A stretch of 64,000 bases of DNA, taken from NCBI RefSeq assembly GCF_012427845.1, contig NZ_CP038498.1:248001-312000 (forward strand), written 5' to 3'. The DNA is from Pectobacterium punjabense. GTDB lineage: Bacteria; Pseudomonadota; Gammaproteobacteria; Enterobacterales; Enterobacteriaceae. A program made the position numbers and the translations under genes. A model generated the notes under the pieces. The model made no database searches. It saw only the letters and a program-made list of their open reading frames with translations, and had not been told where the DNA came from. Below, in pieces: positions 1 through 13,433 of the stretch; position 1 is the first letter of the stretch, and each line of letters opens with the position of its first letter.

Positions 1-410
1 AAGCCGATGCGCGCATCTGGCGTGGCTAAGCGAAAATCGGTTGCGAGTACGCATTCACAACCGCCGCCCAATGCATAGCTATTAATCGCGGACAGTGTGG
101 GAACGGGTAAATCCTCAAGACGGTTGAAAATACGGTTGGCGAAGACAAGCCACTCATGCAGCTTCTCTGCCGGTGCGGCAAAAAGAGACAGGAATTCCGT
201 GATATCGGCACCGACAATAAATGCAGGTTTGTCTGAACGTAGCAGTAAGCCCTTCAGGTTTGGCTGTTCCGCCAGAACGTCCAGCGCTTTACCTAGGCTG
301 GCAACTGTGCGGGTATCTAGCTTGTTTACGGAGCCAGGGGCAGAAAATACCAGCTCGGCAATGCCGTCCTCAAGCCAGTTCAGGTAGAGGGATTCACCTT
401 GATAAAGCAT
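1..410 (-). CDS. fadB: FadB, fatty acid oxidation complex alpha subunit (5' part only)
   Basis: Only the first 136 codons are present; the gene runs off the left edge. FadB is the multifunctional enoyl-CoA hydratase/3-hydroxyacyl-CoA dehydrogenase of aerobic beta-oxidation and works with the thiolase FadA. The visible part is the N-terminal crotonase domain: it starts [17 protein letters not shown] and contains the [15 protein letters not shown] oxyanion-hole segment seen in E. coli FadB. The ATG at 410-408 matches the E. coli start. It is transcribed divergently from pepQ, as in E. coli, and a near-canonical FadR operator lies just upstream. The hydratase C-terminus and the dehydrogenase domain cannot be assessed. 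Confidence 0.95.
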   Translation of the reverse strand, partial: MLYQGESLYLNWLEDGIAELVFSAPGSVNKLDTRTVASLGKALDVLAEQPNLKGLLLRSDKPAFIVGADITEFLSLFAAPAEKLHEWLVFANRIFNRLEDLPVPTLSAINSYALGGGCECVLATDFRLATPDARIG

Positions 411-436
411 GTTTATCTCCGCTGTTTGTGTGTGTG

Positions 437-453
437 ATCTGGTATGACCAGAT
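437..453. promoter_or_regulatory. FadR operator upstream of fadB
   Basis: ATCTGGTATGACCAGAT is a perfect 7-bp inverted repeat with a 3-bp centre. It differs by one central base from the FadR operator I recall for E. coli fadBA. It lies 27 bp upstream of the fadB start, where FadR repression, relieved by long-chain acyl-CoA, would act. The site is seen directly; its use is inferred from the family. Confidence 0.85.
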
Positions 454-595
454 AAGCGGATTGTGGTTTTAATGTTAATTTTTTGCAAACGAGAGATTAA
501 TTTTTTGCCGAATCGATCACAAAGCACCGGACGCTGCCCTTGGGACATGCCTGTGTTAAAATGGAGGGATCATGTCGTGACGTACAAGGATACTC

Positions 596-1927
596 ATGGA
601 AAAGCTGGCTTCTTTATATCATCACCATCTGGCGACGCTGCAAGCACGTGCTCAGACGGTTTTAGCGCGCCATCAGCTTGACGCATTACTGATTCACTCT
701 GGTGAGCTGTTGACCGTTTTTCTGGACGATCACGACTATCCTTTTAAAGTTAACCCGCAATTTAAAGCCTGGGTGCCCGTCACGCAGGTGCCGAACTGCT
801 GGCTATGGATTGACGGCGTTAACCCGCCAAAACTGTGGTTCTACTCACCGGTGGATTACTGGCATAACGTTGCACCGGTTCCCGAGAGTTTTTGGACTGA
901 AGAAATTGATATTACCGTGCTGCGGAATGCCGATGATATTGGGCAGTTGCTTCCGTCGCAGCGTGAACGTGTTGCCTATATCGGCTACGCACCACAGCGT
1001 GCGCAGGATTTGGGGATTCGTGCAGACAATATTAATCCTCAGGGCGTGCTGGATTATCTGCACTACCACCGCGCTTATAAAACCGATTACGAGCTGGCCT
1101 GCATGCGTGAAGCGCAGAAGACGGCGGTGATCGGTCATCGGGCTGCACATGAAGCGTTTCTCTCTGGCATGAGCGAGTTCGATATTAATCTGGCGTATCT
1201 GACGGCTACTGGTCATCGGGATATCGATGTGCCTTACGGCAATATCATCGCGCTCAATGAACATGCGGCGGTGCTGCACTATACCCAGTTAGATCATCAG
1301 GTGCCTTCCGATGTCCGCAGCTTCCTGATTGATGCGGGTGCCGAATATAACGGCTATGCCGCCGATCTGACGCGTACCTATTCTGCGCAGAGTGATGGCG
1401 CATTTGCCCTGCTGATTAAAGATCTCAATCAGGAAATGCTTTCATTGATTGATACCATTCAGGCAGGAGTGCGCTATAGCGATTACCATATTCAGATGCA
1501 TCAACGGATTGCGAAGCTGCTTAAATCACATCAACTGGTGCGTGATATCAGCGAAGAAGCCATGGTGGAGCAGGGGATGACATCGCCTTTCCTGCCGCAC
1601 GGTCTTGGCCACCCGCTGGGCTTGCAGGTGCATGATGTCGCCGGGTTTATGCAAGACGATCGCGGCACACATCTGGCGGCACCGTCGCAGCATCCTTATC
1701 TGCGTTGTACTCGCGTGCTTGAACCCGGCATGGTCATGACGATCGAACCGGGCATTTACTTCATCGAATCCTTGCTTGCTCCGTGGCGTGAGGGTGAATT
1801 GAGTCAGCACTTTGATTGGCAAAAAATCGATGCGTTGAAACCGTTTGGTGGTATTCGTATCGAGGATAATATTGTCATTCATGACGGGCGCGTGGAGAAC
1901 ATGACGCGCGACCTGAATCTGGCCTGA
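596..1927 (+). CDS. pepQ: Xaa-Pro dipeptidase PepQ
   Basis: 443 residues, the same length as E. coli PepQ. This cytosolic prolidase of the M24 pita-bread metallopeptidase family cleaves Xaa-Pro dipeptides. The dinuclear metal ligands are all visible: D246 and D257 in [18 protein letters not shown], the His of [14 protein letters not shown], the Glu of TIEPGIYF and the Glu of GGIRIEDNI. It begins with ATG at 596 and its TGA overlaps the yigZ ATG by one base, so the two are translationally coupled. Gene order fadB<>pepQ-yigZ-trkH-hemG-rrn is that of E. coli. Confidence 0.97.
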   Translation: MEKLASLYHHHLATLQARAQTVLARHQLDALLIHSGELLTVFLDDHDYPFKVNPQFKAWVPVTQVPNCWLWIDGVNPPKLWFYSPVDYWHNVAPVPESFWTEEIDITVLRNADDIGQLLPSQRERVAYIGYAPQRAQDLGIRADNINPQGVLDYLHYHRAYKTDYELACMREAQKTAVIGHRAAHEAFLSGMSEFDINLAYLTATGHRDIDVPYGNIIALNEHAAVLHYTQLDHQVPSDVRSFLIDAGAEYNGYAADLTRTYSAQSDGAFALLIKDLNQEMLSLIDTIQAGVRYSDYHIQMHQRIAKLLKSHQLVRDISEEAMVEQGMTSPFLPHGLGHPLGLQVHDVAGFMQDDRGTHLAAPSQHPYLRCTRVLEPGMVMTIEPGIYFIESLLAPWREGELSQHFDWQKIDALKPFGGIRIEDNIVIHDGRVENMTRDLNLA

Positions 1928-2538
1928 TGCAAGCGTATCCCATTCTTACTGTGCCTGTGAGCTTCAGTGAAGAAATAAAGAAAAGCCGTTTTACGACGAT
2001 CCTGGCAGCAACGCCGGGAATCGACGCGGCAAAAGCCTTTATCCAGCGCGTCAGGGAAGAGCACGCCTCGGCGGGGCACCACTGCTGGGCGTTTGTTGCG
2101 GGCGCGCCTGACGATTCTCAGCAGCTTGGTTTTTCTGACGATGGCGAGCCGTCCGGCACAGCGGGTAAACCGATGCTTTCGCAACTAATGGGAAGCGGTA
2201 TCGGTGAGATTACGGCGGTGGTGGTACGCTACTATGGCGGTATCCCGCTAGGTACTGGCGGATTAGTGAAGGCCTATGGCGGTGGTGTTCAGCAAGCGCT
2301 GAAGCTGGTATCGCTGCAAGAGAAAGTCTTGCAAAAAGAGTATGGCTTACAATGTGATTATGCGCTGTTGCCCCAGGTAGAATCACTGATCTTTCAGCTT
2401 GGCGGAAAAGTGCTGCATAGCGAGTATGGCGTGGACGTCGTATTGCGGTTCTCTCTTCCCATCAGGGGAACCGAGGAAGCGGCAACGAAATTGCGTGATT
2501 TAAGTCGCGGTGCGTTGCATTTATTGCCGATTCTATAA
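1927..2538 (+). CDS. yigZ: IMPACT-family protein YigZ
   Basis: 203 residues, matching the IMPACT/YigZ family (UPF0029 N-terminal domain followed by a DUF1949-type C-terminal domain). The signature GEPSGTAGKPML and the segment VVVRYYGGIPLGTGGLVKAY are both present. The bacterial protein's molecular role is not established; the eukaryotic relative IMPACT affects GCN2 signalling, which should not be transferred. It overlaps the pepQ stop codon by one base (TGATG), consistent with coupled translation. Confidence 0.93.
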   Translation: MQAYPILTVPVSFSEEIKKSRFTTILAATPGIDAAKAFIQRVREEHASAGHHCWAFVAGAPDDSQQLGFSDDGEPSGTAGKPMLSQLMGSGIGEITAVVVRYYGGIPLGTGGLVKAYGGGVQQALKLVSLQEKVLQKEYGLQCDYALLPQVESLIFQLGGKVLHSEYGVDVVLRFSLPIRGTEEAATKLRDLSRGALHLLPIL

Positions 2539-2581
2539 TAATCCCAGCGCTTTTTTATGAATCATTAAGGAATTCCCTGCG

Positions 2582-4033
2582 ATGCACTTGCGCGCCATAA
2601 CCCGTATTGTCGGCCAGTTGGTTATCCTTTTTTCCGGGACGATGGTTATTCCTGGACTGGTGGCGTTAATTTACCGTGATGGCGCAGGCCGGGCGTTTAC
2701 GCAGACATTTATTGTCGCGCTGGCTATCGGCATTATGCTGTGGCTACCAAACCGTAAACAGAAGCATGAGCTGAAATCTCGTGAAGGGTTCCTGATTGTT
2801 GTCCTCTTCTGGACGGTGCTGGGAAGTGTCGGCGCACTGCCTTTTCTGTTTGCCGAACATCCTAATCTGGGCGTAACGGATGCTTTCTTCGAATCGTTCT
2901 CAGGGCTAACGACAACGGGGGCAACCACGCTGGTTGGGCTAGACTCACTGCCTAAAGCCATCCTATTTTATCGACAGATGCTGCAATGGTTTGGCGGGAT
3001 GGGGATCATCGTACTTGCTGTTGCTATCCTGCCGATTCTTGGTGTCGGTGGGATGCAGCTTTATCGTGCAGAAATGCCGGGGCCGTTGAAGGAAAACAAA
3101 ATGCGCCCGCGTATCGCTGATACAGCGAAAACGCTGTGGCTGATTTATCTCTTACTCACGATTGCCTGTGCTGTCGCGCTGTGGCTGGCTGGTATGCCGA
3201 TATTTGATGCAATTGGGCACAGCTTCTCTACGGTGTCGGTCGGCGGGTTCTCTACCCACGATGCCAGTATTGGTTACTTCAACAGCCCAACGATTAACAC
3301 TATCATCGCAATATTCCTGCTGATTTCTGGCTGTAACTTTGGTTTGCACTTTGCTCTGCTGAGCGGCCGTAGCCTGAAGGTATACTGGCGTGACCCAGAG
3401 TTCCGCATGTTCATTTTTGTTCAACTGTCGCTGGTGGCCGTGTGTACGATCGTCCTGTGGTTCCACCATGTTTATGACAGTGGGATGCAGACGATCAATC
3501 AGGCATTTTTTCAGGTTGTCTCCATGGCGACAACGGCGGGGTTTACGACGGATAGCATTGCATCGTGGCCACTTTTTCTGCCGGTTTTGCTTCTGTGCTC
3601 TGCGTTTATTGGCGGGTGTGCGGGTTCAACCGGGGGCGGTCTGAAAGTGATCCGTATCCTGCTGCTTTTCTTACAAGGATCGCGTGAGCTTAAGCGTTTA
3701 GTGCATCCAAATGCGGTTTACACCATTAAGCTGGGTCATCGGGCGCTGCCAGAACGTATTCTTGAAGCCGTGTGGGGATTCTTTTCCGCATATGCACTGG
3801 TTTTTATTGTCAGCATGCTGGCTGTCATTGCGACAGGCGTTGATGATTTCTCCGCGTTTGCCGCGGTCGCTGCCACATTGAATAATTTGGGGCCGGGCTT
3901 GGGCGTCGTCGCTGAGAATTTCACTTCAATGAATGATACGGCGAAATGGATTCTGATACTGACAATGCTGTTTGGTCGTTTGGAAGTCTTCACACTTTTA
4001 GTACTGTTTACGCCAACCTTCTGGCGGGAATAG
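2582..4033 (+). CDS. trkH: Trk system potassium uptake protein TrkH
   Basis: 483 residues, the family length. TrkH is the inner-membrane K+ translocating subunit and normally works with the peripheral NAD/ATP-binding TrkA, which is not in this window. The four pore-loop repeats of the K+ transporter superfamily are visible, each with its filter glycine: SGLTTTGATT, STVSVGGFST, SMATTAGFTT and LNNLGPGLGV. The intervening hydrophobic stretches fit a protein of four M1-P-M2 units plus extra N-terminal helices. It follows yigZ after 43 bp and precedes hemG by 21 bp, so it is probably in the same transcript. Confidence 0.96.
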   Translation: MHLRAITRIVGQLVILFSGTMVIPGLVALIYRDGAGRAFTQTFIVALAIGIMLWLPNRKQKHELKSREGFLIVVLFWTVLGSVGALPFLFAEHPNLGVTDAFFESFSGLTTTGATTLVGLDSLPKAILFYRQMLQWFGGMGIIVLAVAILPILGVGGMQLYRAEMPGPLKENKMRPRIADTAKTLWLIYLLLTIACAVALWLAGMPIFDAIGHSFSTVSVGGFSTHDASIGYFNSPTINTIIAIFLLISGCNFGLHFALLSGRSLKVYWRDPEFRMFIFVQLSLVAVCTIVLWFHHVYDSGMQTINQAFFQVVSMATTAGFTTDSIASWPLFLPVLLLCSAFIGGCAGSTGGGLKVIRILLLFLQGSRELKRLVHPNAVYTIKLGHRALPERILEAVWGFFSAYALVFIVSMLAVIATGVDDFSAFAAVAATLNNLGPGLGVVAENFTSMNDTAKWILILTMLFGRLEVFTLLVLFTPTFWRE

Positions 4034-4054
4034 TCCTCATAAGGATAAAGAACA

Positions 4055-4594
4055 ATGAAAGCTTTGATCGTGTTTTCGAGTCGAGATGGGCAAACCAGAG
4101 CGATTGCCTCTTCTATTGCGAATACGCTGAAAGGAACCTTGGAGTGTGATGTTGTTAACGTGCTCAATGCGAATGATATCGATCTGGCTCAATACGACCA
4201 GGTACTTATTGGCGCGTCGATTCGGTACGGGCGCTTTCATCCAGCGGTAAATCAATTTATCCATAAGCATCTGGCTTCTCTGCAACAATTGCCTAGCGCA
4301 TTCTTCTCAGTGAATCTCACTGCACGTAAACCAGAAAAGCGCACGATACAAACCAATGCCTATACGCGTAAGTTTCTGCTGAATTCCCCTTGGCAGCCAG
4401 ATTTGTGTTGTGTGTTCGCGGGTGCTCTGCGTTATCCGCGTTATCGTTGGTTCGATCGGGTAATGATTCAACTCATTATGCGTATGACGGGCGGCGAAAC
4501 GGATAGCACGAAAGAAATTGAATACACGGACTGGCAACAGGTTGCCCGTTTCGCACAGGATTTCGCGCAATTAACGATGAAAAATCCGGCATAA
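4055..4594 (+). CDS. hemG: Menaquinone-dependent protoporphyrinogen oxidase HemG
   Basis: 179 residues. A flavodoxin-like FMN protein that oxidises protoporphyrinogen IX to protoporphyrin IX at the membrane, passing electrons to the quinone pool; this is the penultimate step of heme synthesis. The N-terminal phosphate-binding loop is visible as [15 protein letters not shown]. The insertion with basic and aromatic residues around [17 protein letters not shown] fits the long loop that separates HemG from ordinary flavodoxins. It is the last gene before the rRNA operon, the arrangement at rrnA in E. coli. No clear intrinsic terminator was seen between hemG and rrn P1. Confidence 0.95.
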   Translation: MKALIVFSSRDGQTRAIASSIANTLKGTLECDVVNVLNANDIDLAQYDQVLIGASIRYGRFHPAVNQFIHKHLASLQQLPSAFFSVNLTARKPEKRTIQTNAYTRKFLLNSPWQPDLCCVFAGALRYPRYRWFDRVMIQLIMRMTGGETDSTKEIEYTDWQQVARFAQDFAQLTMKNPA

Positions 4595-4657
4595 CGCCGT
4601 CTTTTAATACGCTTTGCTGAAAAAATCCTCACTCAGAAATTATTTTGCATTTAGCGC

Positions 4658-4685
4658 TTGTCAGCCGCCGAGAAGTCCCTATAAT
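4658..4685 (+). promoter_or_regulatory. rRNA operon 1 promoter P1
   Basis: TTGTCA at 4658-4663 and TATAAT at 4680-4685 with a 16-bp spacer, followed by GCGCCTCC. The 16-bp spacing and GC-rich discriminator are hallmarks of enterobacterial rrn P1 promoters under growth-rate and stringent (ppGpp/DksA) control. The AT-rich stretch 4595-4657 is where an UP element and Fis sites would lie; I did not resolve individual Fis sites. Confidence 0.9.
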
Positions 4686-4764
4686 GCGCCTCCACTGACA
4701 CGGCAACAGCGACACGCGGTTGGGGTGACAGAAAAAAGATTTAATAAAGACGGTCAGTAATGAC

Positions 4765-4792
4765 TTGACTTTAAAGCGGATTAGCATAGTAT
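4765..4792 (+). promoter_or_regulatory. rRNA operon 1 promoter P2
   Basis: TTGACT at 4765-4770 and TAGTAT at 4787-4792, 16 bp apart. It sits about 107 bp downstream of P1, the expected position for the constitutive second rrn promoter. Confidence 0.75.
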
Positions 4793-4803
4793 ATGCAGCC
4801 CGC

Positions 4804-4835
4804 GCCACCGTAGAAGTGGCACTGCTCTTTAACAA
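4804..4835 (+). promoter_or_regulatory. rRNA leader boxB hairpin and boxA antitermination signal
   Basis: A GCCAC/GTGGC hairpin with a 7-nt loop (4804-4820, boxB-like) is followed by TGCTCTTTAACAA (4823-4835), the boxA sequence that recruits NusB/NusE. A second boxA precedes the 23S gene at 6848-6860. Confidence 0.85.
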
Positions 4836-4984
4836 TATAATCAGACAATCTGTGTGGGCACTCACAAGACCGTATCTTAACGATATAAAAAGTCTTGAAG
4901 AGTGAACAACAGTAAATTCATTACGAATAAACAGTTTTAATTCTTTGAGCATCGCTGACGAGTTCGGCAAATCAAACAAATCTT

Positions 4985-6520
<1,536 letters not shown>

Positions 6521-6593
6521 CCAAGAAGATGTGCGTTAAGTGAAGTGCTCACACAGATTGTCTGATGAAAATAACGAGCAGAAATACCTTAAT

Positions 6594-6670
<77 letters not shown>

Positions 6671-6712
6671 ACTCTTCCATGAGTGGTATCTAAGGTAACT
6701 GTAAGTAGCGAT

Positions 6713-6788
6713 GGGGTTATAGCTCAGCTGGGAGAGCGCCTGCCTTGCACGCAGGAGGTCTGCGGTTCGATCCCGCATAGCTCCACCA
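6713..6788 (+). tRNA. alaT: tRNA-Ala (TGC anticodon), operon 1 spacer
   Basis: 76 nt including encoded CCA, anticodon TGC in CTTGCAC. The G3:U70 alanine identity pair is present (acceptor strands GGGGTTA and TAGCTCC). Pair 5-68 is U:G here, where the E. coli gene has C:G; both spacer copies in this window share it. Follows tRNA-Ile by 42 nt. Confidence 0.97.
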
Positions 6789-6847
6789 TAACTACTCGTT
6801 ATGATAAAAACATCAGAGTGTACCTGTTTGGGTGCACTGCGATGTTT

Positions 6848-6860
6848 TGCTCTTTAACAA
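6848..6860 (+). promoter_or_regulatory. Spacer boxA before 23S rRNA, operon 1
   Basis: TGCTCTTTAACAA, identical to the leader boxA. It allows antitermination complex assembly before the long 23S gene. Confidence 0.8.
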
Positions 6861-7003
6861 TCTGGAACAAGCTGAAAATTGAAACATGACAGCTGAACAT
6901 ACATGACGGACTTCGGGTGTGTCGTGGTGAGTCAGTCTGTCAATGAGTCTCTCAAATAATCGCAGCGCGATGATGAATCGAAAGAAACATCTTCGGGTTG
7001 TGA

Positions 7004-9895
<2,892 letters not shown>

Positions 9896-10023
9896 ACAAC
9901 ACCGAAGGTGTTTTGTGGGTGATGAAAGACTCATAGAGAACGATATTCAGCTTGTTCGAAGATTGGTTCTGATGGTTGTGCGAGCGCGTAAGCAACGTAT
10001 GACGGTTAGAATGAAACAGAATT

Positions 10024-10143
10024 TGCCTGGCGGCGATAGCGCGGTGGTCCCACCTGACCCCATGCCGAACTCAGAAGTGAAACGCCGTAGCGCCGATGGT
10101 AGTGTGGGGCTTCCCCATGTGAGAGTAGGGAACTGCCAGGCAT
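10024..10143 (+). rRNA. rrf: 5S ribosomal RNA, operon 1
   Basis: 120 nt, TGCCTGGCGG to CTGCCAGGCAT, with complementary 5' and 3' ends. Very close to E. coli 5S and the same length as the copy at 52042. Confidence 0.97.
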
Positions 10144-10147
10144 CAAA

Positions 10148-10190
10148 TAAAACAAAAGGCTCAGTCGAAAGACTGGGCCTTTTGTTTTAT
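10148..10190 (+). terminator. rRNA operon 1 terminator T1 (rrnB T1 type)
   Basis: Stem AAAACAAAAGGCTCAGTC / GACTGGGCCTTTTGTTTT with a GAAA loop, running into a T-rich tract. This is recognisably the rrnB T1 terminator family, and the following sequence through the CAAATCCGCC..GCGGATTTG hairpin also follows the E. coli rrnB spacer. Confidence 0.9.
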
Positions 10191-10298
10191 CTGATGTTTG
10201 TCGGTGAGGGCTCTCTGGAGTAGGACAAATCCGCCGGGAGCGGATTTGCACGTTGCGTGGCAACGGCCCGGAGGGGGGCGGGCAGGACGCCCGGCATA

Positions 10299-10354
10299 AA
10301 CTGCCAGGCATCAAACAAGTGGAAAGCCCCTGTCGAAAGACAGGGGCTTTTTGC
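10299..10354 (+). terminator. 5S 3'-end relic plus second terminator T2, operon 1
   Basis: AACTGCCAGGCAT at 10299-10311 exactly repeats the last 13 nt of the 5S gene. It is followed by the hairpin AAAGCCCCTGTC GAAA GACAGGGGCTTT with a T tail (10323-10352). From the relic onward the layout matches the single terminator after the second rRNA operon (52149-52210), as if T1 and its spacer were inserted after a duplicated 5S end. Confidence 0.85.
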
Positions 10355-10459
10355 TATAGGAATTTAGAGGATTTACACCTTTCGGTTGGTAAAAGGCCGC
10401 CAGTATCTTACGTAGATCAGGTAGACTACGTGATATCTAAATTAGTCGGTATTTCTATC

Positions 10460-11497
10460 ATGGCGCCAAGCGTTATTTCATTGAAGTCTCATAACTCTTT
10501 TTCATTACCTGTTTCTGCATCTTCAATTACGATTGCGGATACTAAGGATAAATTGATTGAAGGGTGGCGCATCGCCAGTGAATCTCAAGAACCAGTTTTA
10601 TTACTAGGAGAAGGGAGTAATGTCCTTTTTCTGGAAGATTTTTTAGGCACAATTCTGTTAAATCGGCTCAAAGGTATCGATATTCGCGAAGAAAGTGATG
10701 GCTGGTACCTTCATGTCGGTGCTGGTGAAAATTGGCATCAATTGGTTGAATATACGCTTAAATGTGGCATTACTGGGTTAGAAAATTTAGCGTTAATTCC
10801 CGGATGTGTGGGGTCTGCACCGATACAGAATATTGGTGCGTATGGTGTCGAGTTACAACATGTCTGTGATTACGTTGAATTATTGGATCTAAAAGAAGAT
10901 AAAACGATGCGTCTTACTGCTGAGGCATGCCAATTCGGTTACCGTGAAAGCATATTTAAGCATCAATATCGTTCTGGGTTTGCTATTACTGCAGTAGGGT
11001 TTTTTTTAAAGAAAGAGTGGAACCCAATACTGAGTTATGGTGATTTGGCCAAACTGAATCCTGAGACTGTCACGCCGCAGCATGTCTTTGATTCTGTATG
11101 CCATATGCGCCGAAGCAAACTCCCAGATCCAATAGTGACAGGTAATGCAGGTAGCTTCTTCAAAAATCCTATAGTTACACAGCAGCATGCTAAAGCTATT
11201 CTACGAGAGTATCCAAATGCACCTCAGTATTTACAAGCTGATGGCAATGTTAAATTGGCCGCTGGATGGTTAATCGACCAGTGCAAGCTTAAAGGGTTTC
11301 AACTTGGTGGCGCAGCTGTTCACGAGCGACAGGCATTAGTTCTCATCAATAAAGGCGATGCAGTAAGTTCAGACATTGTCGAATTAGCTCGTTATGTCCG
11401 TAATCAAGTTGATGCAAAGTTCTCTATACTGCTGGAACCTGAAGTCCGCTTTATTGCTGCGTATGGTGAGGTCAATGCTGTCGAGGTATTATCATGA
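10460..11497 (+). CDS. murB: UDP-N-acetylenolpyruvoylglucosamine reductase MurB
   Basis: 345 residues (E. coli 342). The cytosolic flavoenzyme reduces UDP-GlcNAc-enolpyruvate to UDP-MurNAc with NADPH, the second committed step of peptidoglycan precursor synthesis. FAD-binding segments [10 protein letters not shown] and [17 protein letters not shown] are visible, with catalytic Ser232 in NAGSFFKNP and Glu328 in LEPEVRF. The ATG at 10460 was chosen because alignment with E. coli begins shortly after it; upstream in-frame codons run back into the rRNA terminator. The stop overlaps the birA start as ATGA. Composition is unusually AT-rich for this chromosome. In E. coli murB follows rrnB. Confidence 0.95.
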   Translation: MAPSVISLKSHNSFSLPVSASSITIADTKDKLIEGWRIASESQEPVLLLGEGSNVLFLEDFLGTILLNRLKGIDIREESDGWYLHVGAGENWHQLVEYTLKCGITGLENLALIPGCVGSAPIQNIGAYGVELQHVCDYVELLDLKEDKTMRLTAEACQFGYRESIFKHQYRSGFAITAVGFFLKKEWNPILSYGDLAKLNPETVTPQHVFDSVCHMRRSKLPDPIVTGNAGSFFKNPIVTQQHAKAILREYPNAPQYLQADGNVKLAAGWLIDQCKLKGFQLGGAAVHERQALVLINKGDAVSSDIVELARYVRNQVDAKFSILLEPEVRFIAAYGEVNAVEVLS

Positions 11498-12453
11498 AAG
11501 ATATTACGGTCCCCCTTAAATTAGTTAAGATTCTCTCTGATGGCGAATTTTATTCCGGTGAAGTTCTGGGTGAAATGATGGGGATGAGCAGAGCCGCTAT
11601 TAATAAACATATTCAAACTATACGTGACTGGGGTATTGACGTTTTCACTGTAACGGGAAAAGGTTATTCTTTACCGGCACCAATGCAACTATTAGATAAA
11701 GAAGCCATCCTAAAACATCTACCAGAGGGTGGAGTGACGGTTTTACCTGTCGTTGATTCTACTAATCAGTACATTTTAGAACGATTAGGTACATTATCCT
11801 CCGGTGATGCATGCCTTGCTGAATACCAGCAATCTGGTCGTGGCCGTCGTGGTCGGCAATGGTTTTCACCCTTTGGTGCGAATTTATATTTGTCCTTATA
11901 TTGGCGTCTGGAACAGGGGCCTGCTGCTGCGGTTGGAGTCAGTCTGGTAATCGGCATCGTCATGGCTGAAGTGCTACATAAGCTTGGCGCTGATGGTGTG
12001 CGGGTCAAATGGCCTAATGATTTATATCTAAAAGATCGAAAGTTAGCTGGTATTCTTGTTGAATTGACGGGGAAAACGGGTGATGCTGCTAACTTAGTAA
12101 TTGGAGCTGGTATTAATTTACAAATGAGGGAGCCAACTCCAGATACGATTAATCAAGGTTGGATAAATTTACAAGAAGCTGGTATAGGCATTAATCGCAA
12201 CACACTTGCTTCGACTCTTATTTCTGAATTAAGAAACTCTTTGGCTGTCTTTGAGCTCGAGGGCCTTGAACCATTTATTTCCAGATGGGAAAAATTGGAT
12301 AATTATTTTAACCGCTCAGTTCGTTTGATTATCGGAAACCGTGAAATACATGGAGTAGATCGTGGAATAGATCGCCAGGGGGCGTTATTATTAGAAAGTG
12401 ACGGTTTGATTACACCATATATTGGTGGTGAAATTTCTCTGCGCGGTGCATAA
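11494..12453 (+). CDS. birA: Biotin-[acetyl-CoA-carboxylase] ligase and biotin operon repressor BirA
   Basis: 319 residues (E. coli 321). Forms biotinoyl-5'-AMP, transfers biotin to the AccB carrier, and as the Bio-AMP-bound dimer represses the bio operon. An N-terminal winged helix-turn-helix (about residues 1-60, [17 protein letters not shown]) precedes the catalytic domain with the GRGRRGR loop at 115-121, KWPNDLY and the DRKLAGIL lysine region. Overlaps murB by 4 bp. Low GC, like its neighbours. Confidence 0.95.
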   Translation: MKDITVPLKLVKILSDGEFYSGEVLGEMMGMSRAAINKHIQTIRDWGIDVFTVTGKGYSLPAPMQLLDKEAILKHLPEGGVTVLPVVDSTNQYILERLGTLSSGDACLAEYQQSGRGRRGRQWFSPFGANLYLSLYWRLEQGPAAAVGVSLVIGIVMAEVLHKLGADGVRVKWPNDLYLKDRKLAGILVELTGKTGDAANLVIGAGINLQMREPTPDTINQGWINLQEAGIGINRNTLASTLISELRNSLAVFELEGLEPFISRWEKLDNYFNRSVRLIIGNREIHGVDRGIDRQGALLLESDGLITPYIGGEISLRGA

Positions 12454-12477
12454 AAATGGGGGCTAGCCCCATTTTTA
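12452..12477. terminator. Bidirectional terminator between birA and coaA
   Basis: AAAAATGGGG paired with CCCCATTTTT around a short CTAG centre. A/T tracts on both sides let it serve the convergent birA (plus) and coaA (minus) genes. Confidence 0.85.
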
Positions 12478-12482
12478 TATAT

Positions 12483-13433
12483 TTATTTTCTTAATCGAAC
12501 AGATTCAATGGCGTGATTAGCACTTTTAGTCATAATAAGGCTAGCTCTTTCCCGAGTGGGTAGAATATTTTCTTTTAAATTAAGTCCGTTAATCTCTTTC
12601 CATAATTGAGATGCGATACCAACAGCCTCTTCTTTCGTCAATTTCGCATAGTTATGGAAATATGAATTTGGATTTGAGAATGCACCTTGCCTGAATTTCA
12701 GGAAACGATTTATATACCATGTTTGAAGCAGTGTTTCAGGTGCATCGACATAAATAGAAAAATCCACAAAATCAGAAACAAAAACCCTATGTGGATCATG
12801 TGGATAATCCATTCCACTTTGTAAGACGTTTAAGCCTTCCAATATTAAAATATCAGGTTGTTCCAACACTTTATTATTATTAGGAACAATATCATATGTC
12901 AGATGAGAATATGTTGGTGCCGTAACTTGATGCGTCCCTGATTTTATATCAGAAACAAATTTCACTAGGCTATGCATATCATATGATTGCGGAAATCCTT
13001 TTTTCTTCATCAAGTCGCGTTCTTTTAGCACTTTATTTGGATGAAGAAATCCATCGGTTGTAATTAGCTCTACACTGCGATGCTCTGGCCAGCGGCTCAA
13101 TAATGCTTGAAGGACACGGGCCGTGGTGCTTTTTCCTACTGCAACACTACCTGCAATGCCAATTATATAAGGTATTTTTTGGCCATCAGTCCCTAAGAAC
13201 TGCTCAAGTACAGCCTGACGACGTAAGTTAGAGCTGATATAAAAATTGAGTAGGCGAGATAATGGCAGATAAATTTCTGCGACTTCGTCTAATGAAAGAT
13301 CTTCATTTATCCCTTTTAGCTTAATGATCTCTTCTTCTGTCAGTGTTAACGGAACAGAATCGCGCAAGGCGGCCCATTGGCTGCGGTTAAATTGTAGATA
13401 TGGCGTGGCCAAAGATTGCTCTCTATTGCTCAT
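12483..13433 (-). CDS. coaA: Pantothenate kinase CoaA
   Basis: 316 residues, identical in length to E. coli CoaA. Phosphorylates pantothenate with ATP, the first and feedback-controlled step of coenzyme A synthesis. The P-loop is GSVAVGKST in [15 protein letters not shown], and the segment [17 protein letters not shown] is also present. Convergent with birA. The DNA is strikingly AT-rich (14 G/C in the 60 bases from 12841) although the protein remains very E. coli-like, so drift or local recombination affected mostly synonymous sites. Confidence 0.96.
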   Translation of the reverse strand: MSNREQSLATPYLQFNRSQWAALRDSVPLTLTEEEIIKLKGINEDLSLDEVAEIYLPLSRLLNFYISSNLRRQAVLEQFLGTDGQKIPYIIGIAGSVAVGKSTTARVLQALLSRWPEHRSVELITTDGFLHPNKVLKERDLMKKKGFPQSYDMHSLVKFVSDIKSGTHQVTAPTYSHLTYDIVPNNNKVLEQPDILILEGLNVLQSGMDYPHDPHRVFVSDFVDFSIYVDAPETLLQTWYINRFLKFRQGAFSNPNSYFHNYAKLTKEEAVGIASQLWKEINGLNLKENILPTRERASLIMTKSANHAIESVRLRK

